DNA of 64,000 bases from Treponema socranskii subsp. paredis ATCC 35535 (GTDB lineage Bacteria > Spirochaetota > Spirochaetia > Treponematales > Treponemataceae): positions 548,754 through 612,753 of the forward strand of contig KE332516.1 of NCBI GenBank assembly GCA_000413015.1, in the 5' to 3' direction. Positions 8,311 to 16,330 of the stretch are shown piece by piece. Position 1 is the stretch's first letter, and each line of letters begins with the position of its first letter. The position numbers and the translations under genes were made by a program. The notes beneath the pieces were generated by a model. The model saw nothing but the letters and a program-made list of their open reading frames with translations, did no database searches and was not told where the DNA came from.

Positions 8311-10546
8311 TACTCACTATGCGAAAGCCGATAGTTTCTTTCTGCGCATCAGGTTTGCTGCACGCCCGATATGCACACTTGTATTGAGCGTCATTATAAC
8401 TGCCGCCGCGACGAACGCGCTTGTCGCCCCACGATGGTCCGGTCGGGTTATCCCCGCCTGTAGGCGTAGTGTCGCTGTACCAATCCCAGCACCATTCGGA
8501 AACGTTACCGCCAATGTCGTAGAGGGAAAAGTCCGGATGCTTCGTCTTCTCGAGTATTTGGTGGGTTTTACCGTCGCTGTTGGATTGACGCCATATATAC
8601 TCATCATGATTTACGGTTCCCCACGGTACCGGATATGTGCGACGCTGAGTGCCGCCTTGGGCTGCCCATTCCCATTCGGCTTCGGTGGGCAAGCGGAAGC
8701 CTTTTCTTTCACTTTTCATCCTGTCAGGCACTTTTCCTTCTTTTGCGTCCCGTACGGTGTAAGTGTATCCGGCATACGTATATACGCATTCGCTTTCTCC
8801 CAGCGCAGGACAACAGCGCGTCAGTTCGTTGCAAAAGGCAACCGCTTCATACCAGTTTACATTTTCTACCGGACGCCGCTCTTGTATTTCGCCCGAAGCA
8901 GGCGGGTAGAGCGAGCCTTTAAAGTGGCTCGGGTTTGTGCCCATCACCAGTTCGTACAGTTCCTGCATTACTTCCCCGTCTGCCATCCAGTAGGCGTCCA
9001 AGCTTACCTGATGCTCCTGGTTGTCCGTTTGCCCGCTGCGTCCGAGAGTGCCGTTTGTTGCTCCATAAATTTTATCCAGATAATAGTGGCGCTCGGTAAC
9101 GATGCCGCTTTCCGGAGCGTAAAACTGCAATCTTCTAGCCACACCATATTGTTCATACACTATGCTCGGCCTGATAAGTGCATATACGGTCTTCGTCGCC
9201 CCGTCGCTCACCTTAAAGGTATGGGTGTTTATCTCCCACCCGTCGGCATCGTTCCACTGCCATTTTAAAATTGTCGCCCCGTGAGCAAGCGCGGATGAGG
9301 GCAGTTTATTTTGAGCCTTCGGTTTTACCGTGCTCCACGTATCGCCGTCGTACACGGTTATCGTGCCTGCCGTAGGCGGATTTTCCGTACCTACTTTACC
9401 GTATTTGACGGTAACCGTTATGCGCTTGTCGAATACTTTGGCATACACGGTGCGCGGCCCGTCGCTCGCCTTAAAGGTATGGTTGGCGCTTATCTCCTGC
9501 CCGCCGGCATCGCCCCACTGCCATTTTTGTATGACAACACCGTAGGGAAGGTTCAGCTTAGCTGCGGCCTGCGCTTTTACCTCGCTCCACTTTTTGCCGT
9601 CGTACACGGTTATCGTGCCTGCCGGTGTCGGGCTGCCGCTTCCCGTATCGTATTTGACAGTAACCTCTATGCGCTTGTCGCCCGTTTCGGCAAAGACGGT
9701 GCGGTTTTCACCCTCCGCTTTTTTGAACTCGTAGTCGTCGGTCAGCACGGGATCGCTTGTGCCTGTTCCGCGGTGCCACTTGGTTATGGCGAAGTTTGCC
9801 GGGTCGTTCACCGTTACTTTGGCGGCAACGGTTTCTTTAATGCTCTGCCACTTTACCCCGCTCATAACGGTAATGGTTTCCGTCGGGTTGTTGACGGTAA
9901 CGTTGCTGTCGCCGGTAACCGTCAGGTAAATGCGCCGGTCTTCCAGCTCGGCAAAGATGTTCGCATCGCCACCGAAGCTGAATGTGTTGTCCACCACTGT
10001 GCCGTTCTTTTTCCAGCCCGTCAGCTCGTAGCCGTAGTTCACTTTGAGCGCGGCTTTCGCATAGGCTTTGAGCAGGGGGTTCCACATCGTGTTTTTGTTT
10101 ACGCTGATAGGGTTCGGCCCCAGTATGGAACCGCCTTCCGCAGGCGTTACGCCGAAGGTGATTTTGACTTGCTCGCCCGTGCCCTGTATGGGGGTCAAGT
10201 CGGGTAAGTCCGCCCGCGATTTGACGAACACGGTTTCGTCGGTGTAAAAGATGTCCGTATCTTTAAGCTCCGGTGCGTTTTCGTCCTCGCCCTTATGCCA
10301 CGAATCGATGACCCAGCCCGTCTTCAAGGTAACCTTCGACTCAAGGATCGCCTTTACGGTACTCCACGGACTTCCGAGCGTCACTTGTATGGGGTCTGCC
10401 GGCAGAATAACATGTTCATCGCCTTTTACGGTGATGTCGATCATGATCGTCTCTCCGCCGCCCCCTCCGGCCGGGCACGCGGTCATGCCGAACAGCGCTG
10501 CAAACGCCAAAGCGATAAGCAACCATGCTTTTCCCCTGTGTTTCAT
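8285..10546 (-). CDS. Lipoprotein with five repeat modules and a C-terminal FGE/SUMF1-fold domain
   Basis: A 753-residue paralogue of the 4200-6155 protein. ATG at 10546 is preferred (GGAGG six bases upstream); an in-frame GTG lies two codons earlier. The signal peptide ends ALFGMTAC followed by a Gly-rich linker. Five modules of about 75 residues follow, each with TITVxDGxxW or a variant; the paralogue has four, so module number varies. The C-terminal FGE-fold domain has YWMADGEVMQELYELVMG, RPVENVNWYEAVAFCNELT, FRLPTEAEWEWAAQGG, DFSLYDIGGNVSEWCWDWY and RRGGSYNDAQYKCAYRAC. It ends TIGFRIVSKNYLMGNK, where the last residues YLMGNK and the stop are encoded by repeat cluster B. A surface binding role is inferred; no enzyme function should be assumed. 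Confidence 0.85.
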   Translation of the reverse strand: MKHRGKAWLLIALAFAALFGMTACPAGGGGGETIMIDITVKGDEHVILPADPIQVTLGSPWSTVKAILESKVTLKTGWVIDSWHKGEDENAPELKDTDIFYTDETVFVKSRADLPDLTPIQGTGEQVKITFGVTPAEGGSILGPNPISVNKNTMWNPLLKAYAKAALKVNYGYELTGWKKNGTVVDNTFSFGGDANIFAELEDRRIYLTVTGDSNVTVNNPTETITVMSGVKWQSIKETVAAKVTVNDPANFAITKWHRGTGTSDPVLTDDYEFKKAEGENRTVFAETGDKRIEVTVKYDTGSGSPTPAGTITVYDGKKWSEVKAQAAAKLNLPYGVVIQKWQWGDAGGQEISANHTFKASDGPRTVYAKVFDKRITVTVKYGKVGTENPPTAGTITVYDGDTWSTVKPKAQNKLPSSALAHGATILKWQWNDADGWEINTHTFKVSDGATKTVYALIRPSIVYEQYGVARRLQFYAPESGIVTERHYYLDKIYGATNGTLGRSGQTDNQEHQVSLDAYWMADGEVMQELYELVMGTNPSHFKGSLYPPASGEIQERRPVENVNWYEAVAFCNELTRCCPALGESECVYTYAGYTYTVRDAKEGKVPDRMKSERKGFRLPTEAEWEWAAQGGTQRRTYPVPWGTVNHDEYIWRQSNSDGKTHQILEKTKHPDFSLYDIGGNVSEWCWDWYSDTTPTGGDNPTGPSWGDKRVRRGGSYNDAQYKCAYRACSKPDAQKETIGFRIVSKNYLMGNK

Positions 10547-10562
10547 AAACACCTCCTTTCTT

Positions 10563-10637
10563 CCAATTGGTAATGGATAATTTGTAATGTATAATTAATT
10601 ACCTATTACCCATTACTAATTGATAATTAGTATGGGT
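10563..10637. repeat. Heptamer-type hairpin repeat cluster C
   Basis: About 75 bases of TAATTGG/TAATGGA/ATTACC-type 7-mers with a central ATAATTAATTA, the same organisation as clusters A and B. It lies directly upstream of the FGE-fold lipoprotein gene starting at 10546. Between this cluster and the symporter gene (10675-10883) no gene is supported. Confidence 0.7.
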
Positions 10638-10639
10638 AT

Positions 10640-10674
10640 AAAAAAACGCACGGAGAACAGTAGTCCTTCGTGCG
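10640..10674 (-). terminator. Rho-independent terminator downstream of the symporter gene
   Basis: On the minus strand a nine-pair stem (CGCACGAAG with CTCCGTGCG, one G-T pair) is followed by seven T's. It lies about 210 bases after the symporter stop at 10884. Confidence 0.75.
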
Positions 10675-10883
10675 TAGTATGCGATAGGTATAGTGTGCGC
10701 CTTCTATTGCGGGACGGGGATGCGGCGGGTGAACTCGGAACGCCTTCGTGGGGAAAGCGGCGGAAGGATACGTTTTATACTCTCTCATACCTGTAAGTAT
10801 AGGGCATAAAACGGGAATTGACAAGCAAAATATTTAATAAATATTAAGGTTTCACGTGCCGGCCGAACTCGCCGTTCGCCGTA

Positions 10884-12113
10884 TCAAATAAAATGCTGTA
10901 CCGAATGATGCTCTATCATGTGCGTTTTGACGCCGACGATATAGCTTCCGAACATTGCGCTTAAAACGTCGAAAGCTGCGGCAAACGAACAGAGGATCGG
11001 CGCGACGGGACGCAAAAGGAGATAGCCCGTTTCAAAGCCGCGGCCGTAAAGCGTGCACAGCACCGTAAGCGCGATAAAGGGGCCGCCTGCAGGAAGCCCT
11101 CCGAGCAAAAACGATAAGCCGATCGACATGCAGTAAATCCACAGGATATTGCTTACGGGAATAGACATGTATGCGTATGACCGCCAGATGACGACAAAGC
11201 CTACCGTCACGATGAGCGCCGCGCCTCCCCGCGCAAAAATCGAAAAGAGCGGATATGCGATACCGTTGATCCTGCGCCTGATGCCGAGGCTTTCTTTACC
11301 CGCTCTCATGTTTATCGGCAGCACGAAGTTCGTATCGCCGCTGAAAAACGCGGTGATAATCGAACAGAGGCTCGCATAGAGCACGCGGTACGGGTGCGGA
11401 TCGTGACAAATATAATGCAAGAGCAGGGGATAGATGCCTCCGGCGACGAGTATGAATATGCCGAACAGGAGGAGGATGAGCGGAACGAAAGTGCCGCCTG
11501 TGACGACCGTGCGGAATTGTATCGCCCAGCTGCACATGACGGCTATCATGCCGACCGAAAGAACTTCGGTAAAGAGCGTTACGATATTGTAGCAGAGTTT
11601 CGAAAGCGCATCGGTAATCGTCACGATCGGACGAAACGCCGCCTGATCGCCGGTACACGCGCCGCCTGAAAAACACGCGAACAAAAATGCGGGAAACAAA
11701 AAGGTACCGTTTATGAGCGTTTCGAATGCGGACGACGGAAAGAGAGCGCGTATCAAATCGTTTATGTTGAGGGAAGCGGCTTCGGCGGCTTTATCCGCAG
11801 TGATGGGAATGCGCGGCAGACGGATCGCTAAAATCGCAACAAGTCCTATAAAGGTCAAAAGCAATGCCGAAGCGACGGTTACGGCTGCCGTCCACATGCC
11901 GGTTTTTAAAATCATCTTCGATTCGCGCAATTTGTTGACCGCCGTCATCGCGGTAAAAAAAATAAGCGGCACGACGATATATCTGCCGAATCTGACAATC
12001 ACTTCCGTAATAAAAGCGAGCGCGGAAGACGCCGCTTCCGAAGTCGACGGCACGGCAAACGAAAGCGCGGCGCCGAGCAGCGCTCCGATCAAATACTTGA
12101 GCCAAAGTTTCAT
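10884..12113 (-). CDS. Dicarboxylate/amino acid:cation symporter (DAACS family), divergent
   Basis: A 409-residue polytopic inner-membrane protein of the Na+/H+:dicarboxylate (GltP/DctA/SstT) family, expected to import an acidic amino acid, serine/threonine or dicarboxylate. The N-terminus MKLWLKYLIGALLGAALSF and the segment YIVVPLIFFTAMTAVNKL match the family. The re-entrant region reads TAFFSGDTNFVLPIN where typical members have a Ser-rich SSxATLP, and the late motif with RTxxNVxGD reads AFDVLSAMFGSYIVG, so substrate specificity may differ. ATG at 12113 is preferred because the conserved N-terminus starts there and the promoter -10 (12125-12120) ends six bases before it; there is no ribosome site. 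A longer open frame to 12281 would extend through that promoter. Confidence 0.82.
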   Translation of the reverse strand: MKLWLKYLIGALLGAALSFAVPSTSEAASSALAFITEVIVRFGRYIVVPLIFFTAMTAVNKLRESKMILKTGMWTAAVTVASALLLTFIGLVAILAIRLPRIPITADKAAEAASLNINDLIRALFPSSAFETLINGTFLFPAFLFACFSGGACTGDQAAFRPIVTITDALSKLCYNIVTLFTEVLSVGMIAVMCSWAIQFRTVVTGGTFVPLILLLFGIFILVAGGIYPLLLHYICHDPHPYRVLYASLCSIITAFFSGDTNFVLPINMRAGKESLGIRRRINGIAYPLFSIFARGGAALIVTVGFVVIWRSYAYMSIPVSNILWIYCMSIGLSFLLGGLPAGGPFIALTVLCTLYGRGFETGYLLLRPVAPILCSFAAAFDVLSAMFGSYIVGVKTHMIEHHSVQHFI

Positions 12114-12119
12114 AGTGCC

Positions 12120-12149
12120 AGTATAGCACAGCGCCCGCACTTCGTACAA
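12120..12149 (-). promoter_or_regulatory. Sigma-70-type promoter of symporter gene, leaderless spacing
   Basis: TTGTAC (12149-12144), 18-base spacer, TATACT (12125-12120) with TGC just before it as an extended -10. The -10 ends six bases before ATG at 12113, so transcription should start at or next to the A of the ATG. Confidence 0.65.
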
Positions 12150-12377
12150 TCGCACGCACACCGTACGTTGCCGTTCCGGCCTATGCCCGCGTGGAGCGCC
12201 GCGAAGCGTTCCCGCCGCATTAAAGAAAATATTGAGGCGGCGGGAATGAGGGTTACCGAAGCGCGGAAGGCGGGATGGCAAAACGGCGTCATCCGAAATA
12301 TCGGTTGGAACGACATCAAGCGGATATATGCGAACGACGACTTTTTATTTGCGCAACAGTATGTTATAGTATCGTGT

Positions 12378-13115
12378 ATGGAAAAGACAATTTTGATTGC
12401 GGGAAAAGATTTGCCCTACGGCGGAGACTTTGCCGACGGCATGGCGCTCGCAGGATACAATGTCGTCGTGACGGGCAACCCGGAAAGCGACAGCGCTTCC
12501 GTTACGGCGGGCGATATCGTCATCGCATCGTGGAACAGACCTTCTTCCGTTTCCGCCCGTTCTCTCGTGCTGCAGGCGGAAAACACATTTACCGTCATCG
12601 ATGAAACGGTGCTTTATTTCGACGCCGCGGTATACGCGCAGCAGTTTACGGCGCTTTCGCCCGAAGAATGTACGCGCGCGATCGACACGATGATTGCGGG
12701 TTATCACTATTTGACGATGGAAATTTTGAACCGCATCGAACAGCGCAAAGCAAACGGCAAACTTATATATATCGTGCGCCATCATCCGAATATGGCCGAC
12801 GTCATACGTTCTTCGGCGCTTCGGAGCAGTACCGCGTCCGCCGCAGGTCCCTTTGTCAGCAGCGCCGAAGCCGCATTTGCCGCCTTTGCCGAAAATATCG
12901 CGGCTTATGCCGGAGACAAGCAAAACGTTTCGGTCGTACTCGTCTCTTGCGACGTCCAAAATGAAACGGCCGAAAAAGACGGTTCTCTCGCATCGTGGCT
13001 TGCAGATTATCTCGCCTCTCTGGATGAAGCGAAAAACAAGCGCAGCGCAAAGCAGTCGCTTTCTTGGATAAAAGCCGGCTCGAAGGGACCGGGACTGTTG
13101 TCGCGCTTTATGTAG
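12378..13115 (+). CDS. Protein of unknown function, Rossmann/SDR-like
   Basis: A 245-residue protein. The start at 12378 is preferred: MEKTILIAGKDLPYGGDF begins like a nucleotide-binding beta-alpha unit, and a TATAGT hexamer ends seven bases before it; the open frame extends upstream to 12168 but that part has a random-looking composition. The chain alternates hydrophobic strands (KLIYIVRHH, VSVVLVSCDV) and helices as in short-chain dehydrogenase-like folds, with a late position suggesting an SDR-like C-terminus, but no clear YxxxK or glycine motif is present. It may be a degenerate SDR-like protein conserved in treponemes. I do not recognise its function. It is divergent from the symporter and followed after 18 bases by the AT-rich block. 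Confidence 0.6.
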   Translation: MEKTILIAGKDLPYGGDFADGMALAGYNVVVTGNPESDSASVTAGDIVIASWNRPSSVSARSLVLQAENTFTVIDETVLYFDAAVYAQQFTALSPEECTRAIDTMIAGYHYLTMEILNRIEQRKANGKLIYIVRHHPNMADVIRSSALRSSTASAAGPFVSSAEAAFAAFAENIAAYAGDKQNVSVVLVSCDVQNETAEKDGSLASWLADYLASLDEAKNKRSAKQSLSWIKAGSKGPGLLSRFM

Positions 13116-13133
13116 GAAAGGAAAGAACGGATT

Positions 13134-13610
13134 ATGATAAAAAGAAATATTTTTTTATTTTCCGTATTATTATTTTTCCGTCCAATGTTCCCGGATAATA
13201 CACAAACTCTTTCGTTTTTTCCTATTGCGAAATACCAAGTCAATGATATTAAAATTGATGATATAAATTCATTAGATTTAACTTATTGGATTAAAGAAAA
13301 CCCGTTTACCGAATTAGAACATGCTAAATCAAATATAGAAACAAACAAGGAATTTATATTTCTTTCCGGCTCTAAATTTATTGTAATCAATACTATGTGG
13401 AGTGCAACATATTTAGAAGGAAGTGAGGAATATATATTTGACAGCAGCTTACTTGGAGTAGACGGTGAGTATTTTTACGAGGTAAATAACGATGATAATA
13501 TTGAAAATAATTATTTCATTATCAGAATTATAAATAATAAATTATTTGTATATGATAAAATAACAGAAAAGGAATCTATTTATATTTGTGTTAATAAAGC
13601 TCTACGGTAA
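13134..13610 (+). CDS. Small secreted protein of unknown function (AT-rich block)
   Basis: A 158-residue protein with an N-terminal signal-like segment (MIKRNIFLFSVLLFF) and a hydrophilic, Asn/Ile-rich remainder. Its codon use is far more AT-rich than the flanking genes, with many ATA, AAT and TTA codons, which suggests recent acquisition. AGGAAAGGAAAG precedes the ATG. A structured repeat (13634-13685) follows the stop. No family recognised. Confidence 0.6.
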   Translation: MIKRNIFLFSVLLFFRPMFPDNTQTLSFFPIAKYQVNDIKIDDINSLDLTYWIKENPFTELEHAKSNIETNKEFIFLSGSKFIVINTMWSATYLEGSEEYIFDSSLLGVDGEYFYEVNNDDNIENNYFIIRIINNKLFVYDKITEKESIYICVNKALR

Positions 13611-13633
13611 GTCCTCTCTTTTTTTAGGTACCC

Positions 13634-13685
13634 CACATCCTGTGTTTTCCACTCCAGCGAAAGCGCCGGATGTTAGTCCTACAAA
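13634..13685 (+). repeat. Structured repeat copy 1 (ACATCC..GGATGT, attC-like layout)
   Basis: Arms ACATCC and GGATGT are 27 bases apart, with gcgaaag in the intervening sequence. The last 20 bases (13666-13685) are identical to 15953-15972. It follows the stop of the preceding small gene, as a cassette recombination site would, but GTTAGTC differs at one position from the GTTRRRY core consensus. Confidence 0.5.
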
Positions 13686-13734
13686 GGTCATAAGAAATCT
13701 TCGGTATTGATATAAAGAAATAAAGGAATGATAT

Positions 13735-14016
13735 ATGAAAAAGAGCATTGATTCTAAATTATTTATCGGTGTTATAGCAATAGGTATTGTTGATATTATA
13801 TTGTTTATATTTTTTTCTATGGGATGTTCATTGGATTCTTATATGTTAATTCCTTTTGTATTTATACCCGGTGGTATTATTGCATTTGTTTTTAATAATA
13901 TGATAAATAAAGTATCGTATACTGCATATAATAACTATGATAAATATTTTTATGTTCTGCTGTTTGTCGTAATTATTATACTGATAGTATTAATTGTCGT
14001 TTGTGCGAGAAGATGA
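13735..14016 (+). CDS. Small membrane protein of unknown function (AT-rich block)
   Basis: A 93-residue protein that is mostly hydrophobic: two helices at about residues 8-30 and 35-52, then a basic/aromatic loop and a third helix (YVLLFVVIIILIVLIVV) near the C-terminus, ending CARR. AAAGGAATG precedes the ATG. It is the first gene of a tight cluster (8 bases to the next). Codon use is strongly AT-rich. No family recognised. Confidence 0.55.
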   Translation: MKKSIDSKLFIGVIAIGIVDIILFIFFSMGCSLDSYMLIPFVFIPGGIIAFVFNNMINKVSYTAYNNYDKYFYVLLFVVIIILIVLIVVCARR

Positions 14017-14024
14017 TATAAATT

Positions 14025-14777
14025 ATGACGATTTCAGCCGGGCGAAATAAGCTTCCTCAAAAAATAAAATATATAATCCTTATAATTCTGACAAGTCTCG
14101 CTACCTTATTTTTTGAGAGGGTAATTGAAGTAATACGAACATTTAATCCGTATTATGATACGGAAAAGATTATTGAGCATGCGATAGACTTTATTGTGAA
14201 TGGTAAATTCAGAAATTCTTCTGATGACATAATTTTTACAACAAAAGTTAACGGAAACATTGCTTTACTGGAAAACATGTATTATGTTGAAAAAAGAGTG
14301 GAATATGAAGAATTTGCTCAAATAAATTATATTTCCCCATATTCTATTGATGACGAATCATTGCATAATGCATTTTTAGATTTGCAGGCTAGATTCAAAT
14401 GGGATATATGGGATGAACAAAAATTTTTTTATACACGCCTTCGTGAAGCTTTCCGAAAAAAGAGTTTGAAAAACTATAGGGCAGAATTTGGAAGTATTCT
14501 TCTTGAAGAATTATCTGAGGATAAATCTTTTTATGTAATTTGCACTAATTTTTATAAAGAAAAAAATCCGGACAGAAATTATTATATGATTCAGATATAT
14601 ATGCAGAACAAAGATGATTTTGTATATATGAGTCATTTTGATTGGGGAGAATTGGTTGGAAGGTACGACGAAAAAGATTTAACAAATAAATTCAAGGTAC
14701 AGTTTGATAACTATTTTGCAGATAAGGATGCATTACAAAAAGCAGATATCGAATCGGATTCAGGAAGCAAAAAATGA
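14025..14777 (+). CDS. Membrane-anchored protein of unknown function (AT-rich block)
   Basis: A 250-residue protein with one N-terminal helix (IKYIILIILTSLATLFF, about residues 15-31) and a large hydrophilic domain rich in Tyr, Glu, Lys and Asn. There is no recognisable enzyme motif. Its stop overlaps the start of the following lipoprotein gene (ATGA), so the two are probably translated together. AT-rich codon use like the rest of the block. No family recognised. Confidence 0.55.
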   Translation: MTISAGRNKLPQKIKYIILIILTSLATLFFERVIEVIRTFNPYYDTEKIIEHAIDFIVNGKFRNSSDDIIFTTKVNGNIALLENMYYVEKRVEYEEFAQINYISPYSIDDESLHNAFLDLQARFKWDIWDEQKFFYTRLREAFRKKSLKNYRAEFGSILLEELSEDKSFYVICTNFYKEKNPDRNYYMIQIYMQNKDDFVYMSHFDWGELVGRYDEKDLTNKFKVQFDNYFADKDALQKADIESDSGSKK

Positions 14778-15106
14778 AAATGAATAAACCATTAACTGTT
14801 TTTGTTATAAGTATATCTTTGCTTAGTTGTAAAAGTTCTAATATAGTGAAAATCGATCTTCTAACTGATTTTAATAATGTTTTTATGAACGATTTGATAA
14901 CTCTCTATGCCGGGAGTTATAATGCAGACACAGGAAATATAACTATTTCTAAAGATAACCTTGTTTCGCTTGAGCGGCAGCTGAAAGCATGTATCGAAGC
15001 AGGATTGTTTAACACAAACAATTATCTCGAATGTAAAGAAAAAAATATTGATTATTTATATTCGTTTTTTGAAATTGAACAAGGTAATATTATGTATAAT
15101 AGGTGA
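14774..15106 (+). CDS. Small lipoprotein of unknown function (AT-rich block)
   Basis: A 110-residue protein with a short signal peptide ending in a lipobox-like SLLSC at about residues 15-19, so it is probably lipid-anchored. The start overlaps the upstream stop by ATGA; a second in-frame ATG two codons later is equally possible. The mature part is acidic and short, with no known motif. Cotranscription with the membrane-anchored protein upstream suggests the two act together. Confidence 0.55.
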   Translation: MKMNKPLTVFVISISLLSCKSSNIVKIDLLTDFNNVFMNDLITLYAGSYNADTGNITISKDNLVSLERQLKACIEAGLFNTNNYLECKEKNIDYLYSFFEIEQGNIMYNR

Positions 15107-15146
15107 ACAAAGTATATCCTACTGTGCTAGCGGAGATAAACAATCA

Positions 15147-15365
15147 ATGAAAAAAATAATATTTATAAGAAATTTGATGATTGTGGTTTATCCTATACTT
15201 TTTATTTTTCTATTTTATAAGTTTCCTTTTCTAAGGGATATATTGGATAGGTTGATAAAAAATTTTCAAGATAAAGCCAATGCTTTAATTTCGTTTATGT
15301 TTTTATTTATATTTATTCCGGAAATTGTAGTATTATTGAGTACAAATTACTTCTTTAGGGATTAG
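15147..15365 (+). CDS. Very small membrane protein of unknown function (AT-rich block)
   Basis: A 72-residue protein of two predicted helices (IRNLMIVVYPILFIFLFY and SFMFLFIFIPEIVVLLS) with a short basic loop between. ATG at 15147 is the best start; GGAG is 14 bases upstream, which is far, so the start is uncertain. The open frame extends upstream over the previous gene's 3' end but without a ribosome site. No family recognised. Confidence 0.45.
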   Translation: MKKIIFIRNLMIVVYPILFIFLFYKFPFLRDILDRLIKNFQDKANALISFMFLFIFIPEIVVLLSTNYFFRD

Positions 15366-15428
15366 TAAATATTTTTACAAGCGGGAGCGGAACTGTTGGG
15401 TATACCCATTTAGCGGAGGAGATAAAGA

Positions 15429-15875
15429 ATGAAAAAGATAATTTTTTCGTTTTTAATAGCCGTAGAAACAATAATTATATTTTTATTTATTGTAATACAA
15501 AATAAAAATAGTATTGTTAATAAGCAAGATTTTTATGAATTCAAATTAGATAATGGCTGTACAGGGGATATTTTCTTTGATGATGATGATAGGAACAAAC
15601 TTTGTGGCTTATCCTTTACCGATATAGAAAATCATCATTTCAATATACTTTTGAATAATGAGCAAATATGTTCCTTTAATATTGGGAGTAGTGATTTCAG
15701 TACTCATGCGATGAAATATGAAAATGATACTGATAGATTTATAATACACTCAGATGATATTGAAGGCAAAAATATTATTTATGCAATAAAATATTCGGAT
15801 ATACCGCAGATAATTGGCGGTAAAGATTTTTTTGCTAACGGAATAGTCATTCAAGCAGAGGAGCCAGTAAAATAA
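15429..15875 (+). CDS. Membrane-anchored small protein of unknown function (AT-rich block)
   Basis: A 148-residue protein with an N-terminal helix (IIFSFLIAVETIIIFLFIVI) and an acidic extracytoplasmic domain containing a FFDDDDRN segment. GGAGGAG lies nine bases before the ATG, the best ribosome site in this block. It is the last gene before the second structured repeat (15925-15972). No family recognised. Confidence 0.58.
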   Translation: MKKIIFSFLIAVETIIIFLFIVIQNKNSIVNKQDFYEFKLDNGCTGDIFFDDDDRNKLCGLSFTDIENHHFNILLNNEQICSFNIGSSDFSTHAMKYENDTDRFIIHSDDIEGKNIIYAIKYSDIPQIIGGKDFFANGIVIQAEEPVK

Positions 15876-15924
15876 AAGCTTACTATAAATTTTGATTGCT
15901 GTATAGTAATTTTGATACACTACA

Positions 15925-15972
15925 TCCAGCGTTTCTCGCGTTGCGAAAGGTACCGGATGTTAGTCCTACAAA
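15925..15972 (+). repeat. Structured repeat copy 2 (ACATCC..GGATGT, attC-like layout)
   Basis: Same arms and the same 27-base separation as copy 1, sharing the terminal 20 bases. An inner stem TTTC/GAAA is possible. Together the copies bound 13686-15972, which holds five AT-rich genes. Confidence 0.5.
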
Positions 15973-16214
15973 TAGGAATATGTATGACTGCGGCAGAAAA
16001 TGCCCGAATTTCGGGCGTTTTCCGAAGTAAAAAGCGGATTTCGGAGCGGCCGGACACCCGAGGCAAGTTTACGAAGCGAACAAAGTCATCGATTTCGGCA
16101 TTCGCAGCGAGTTTGCGGAGCGAACGAAGTCATCGATACCCCCTTTTGCACCGCCGGTACCTTTTTCGAAACTCACCGCTCATCTTATTAATTATAAATT
16201 TGTTATAATTTTTT
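15973..16214. repeat. Intergenic stretch with a hairpin and a 34-base tandem-like repeat
   Basis: GCCCGAA/TTCGGGC at about 16002-16017 is followed by GTTTT and may end transcription of the AT-rich block. Two 34-base imperfect direct copies lie at 16060-16093 and 16104-16137 (six mismatches). No gene is supported between 15876 and 16330. Confidence 0.5.
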
Positions 16215-16243
16215 TTGACAAATGAATATTTATGTGATACGAT
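16215..16243 (+). promoter_or_regulatory. Promoter of peptide-transporter operon
   Basis: TTGACA (16215-16220), 17-base spacer, TACGAT (16238-16243). It leaves a leader of about 80 bases before ATG at 16331. Confidence 0.7.
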
Positions 16244-16330
16244 TATATTTTATGAATGCTTTCAGCCGTTTTATAACAAAAAGTACGGCCGCTAAGCTGC
16301 TTAATGCGTAAAAAAAATGGAGGATCACAC

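Noticed and set aside
4200..10546. Calling a diversity-generating retroelement
   Set aside because: No reverse transcriptase and no template/variable repeat pair with A-specific differences in the window.
10627..10824. Small minus-strand open frame between symporter and repeat cluster C
   Set aside because: It overlaps the terminator hairpin and lacks a ribosome site; no conserved features.
12168..12377. N-terminal extension of the 12378 gene
   Set aside because: Composition is random-like, no ribosome site, and the -10 box before 12378 favours the shorter form.
13134..15972. Calling the AT-rich block an integron cassette array
   Set aside because: Core site is one base off consensus, only two repeat copies, and no integrase; kept only as a finding.
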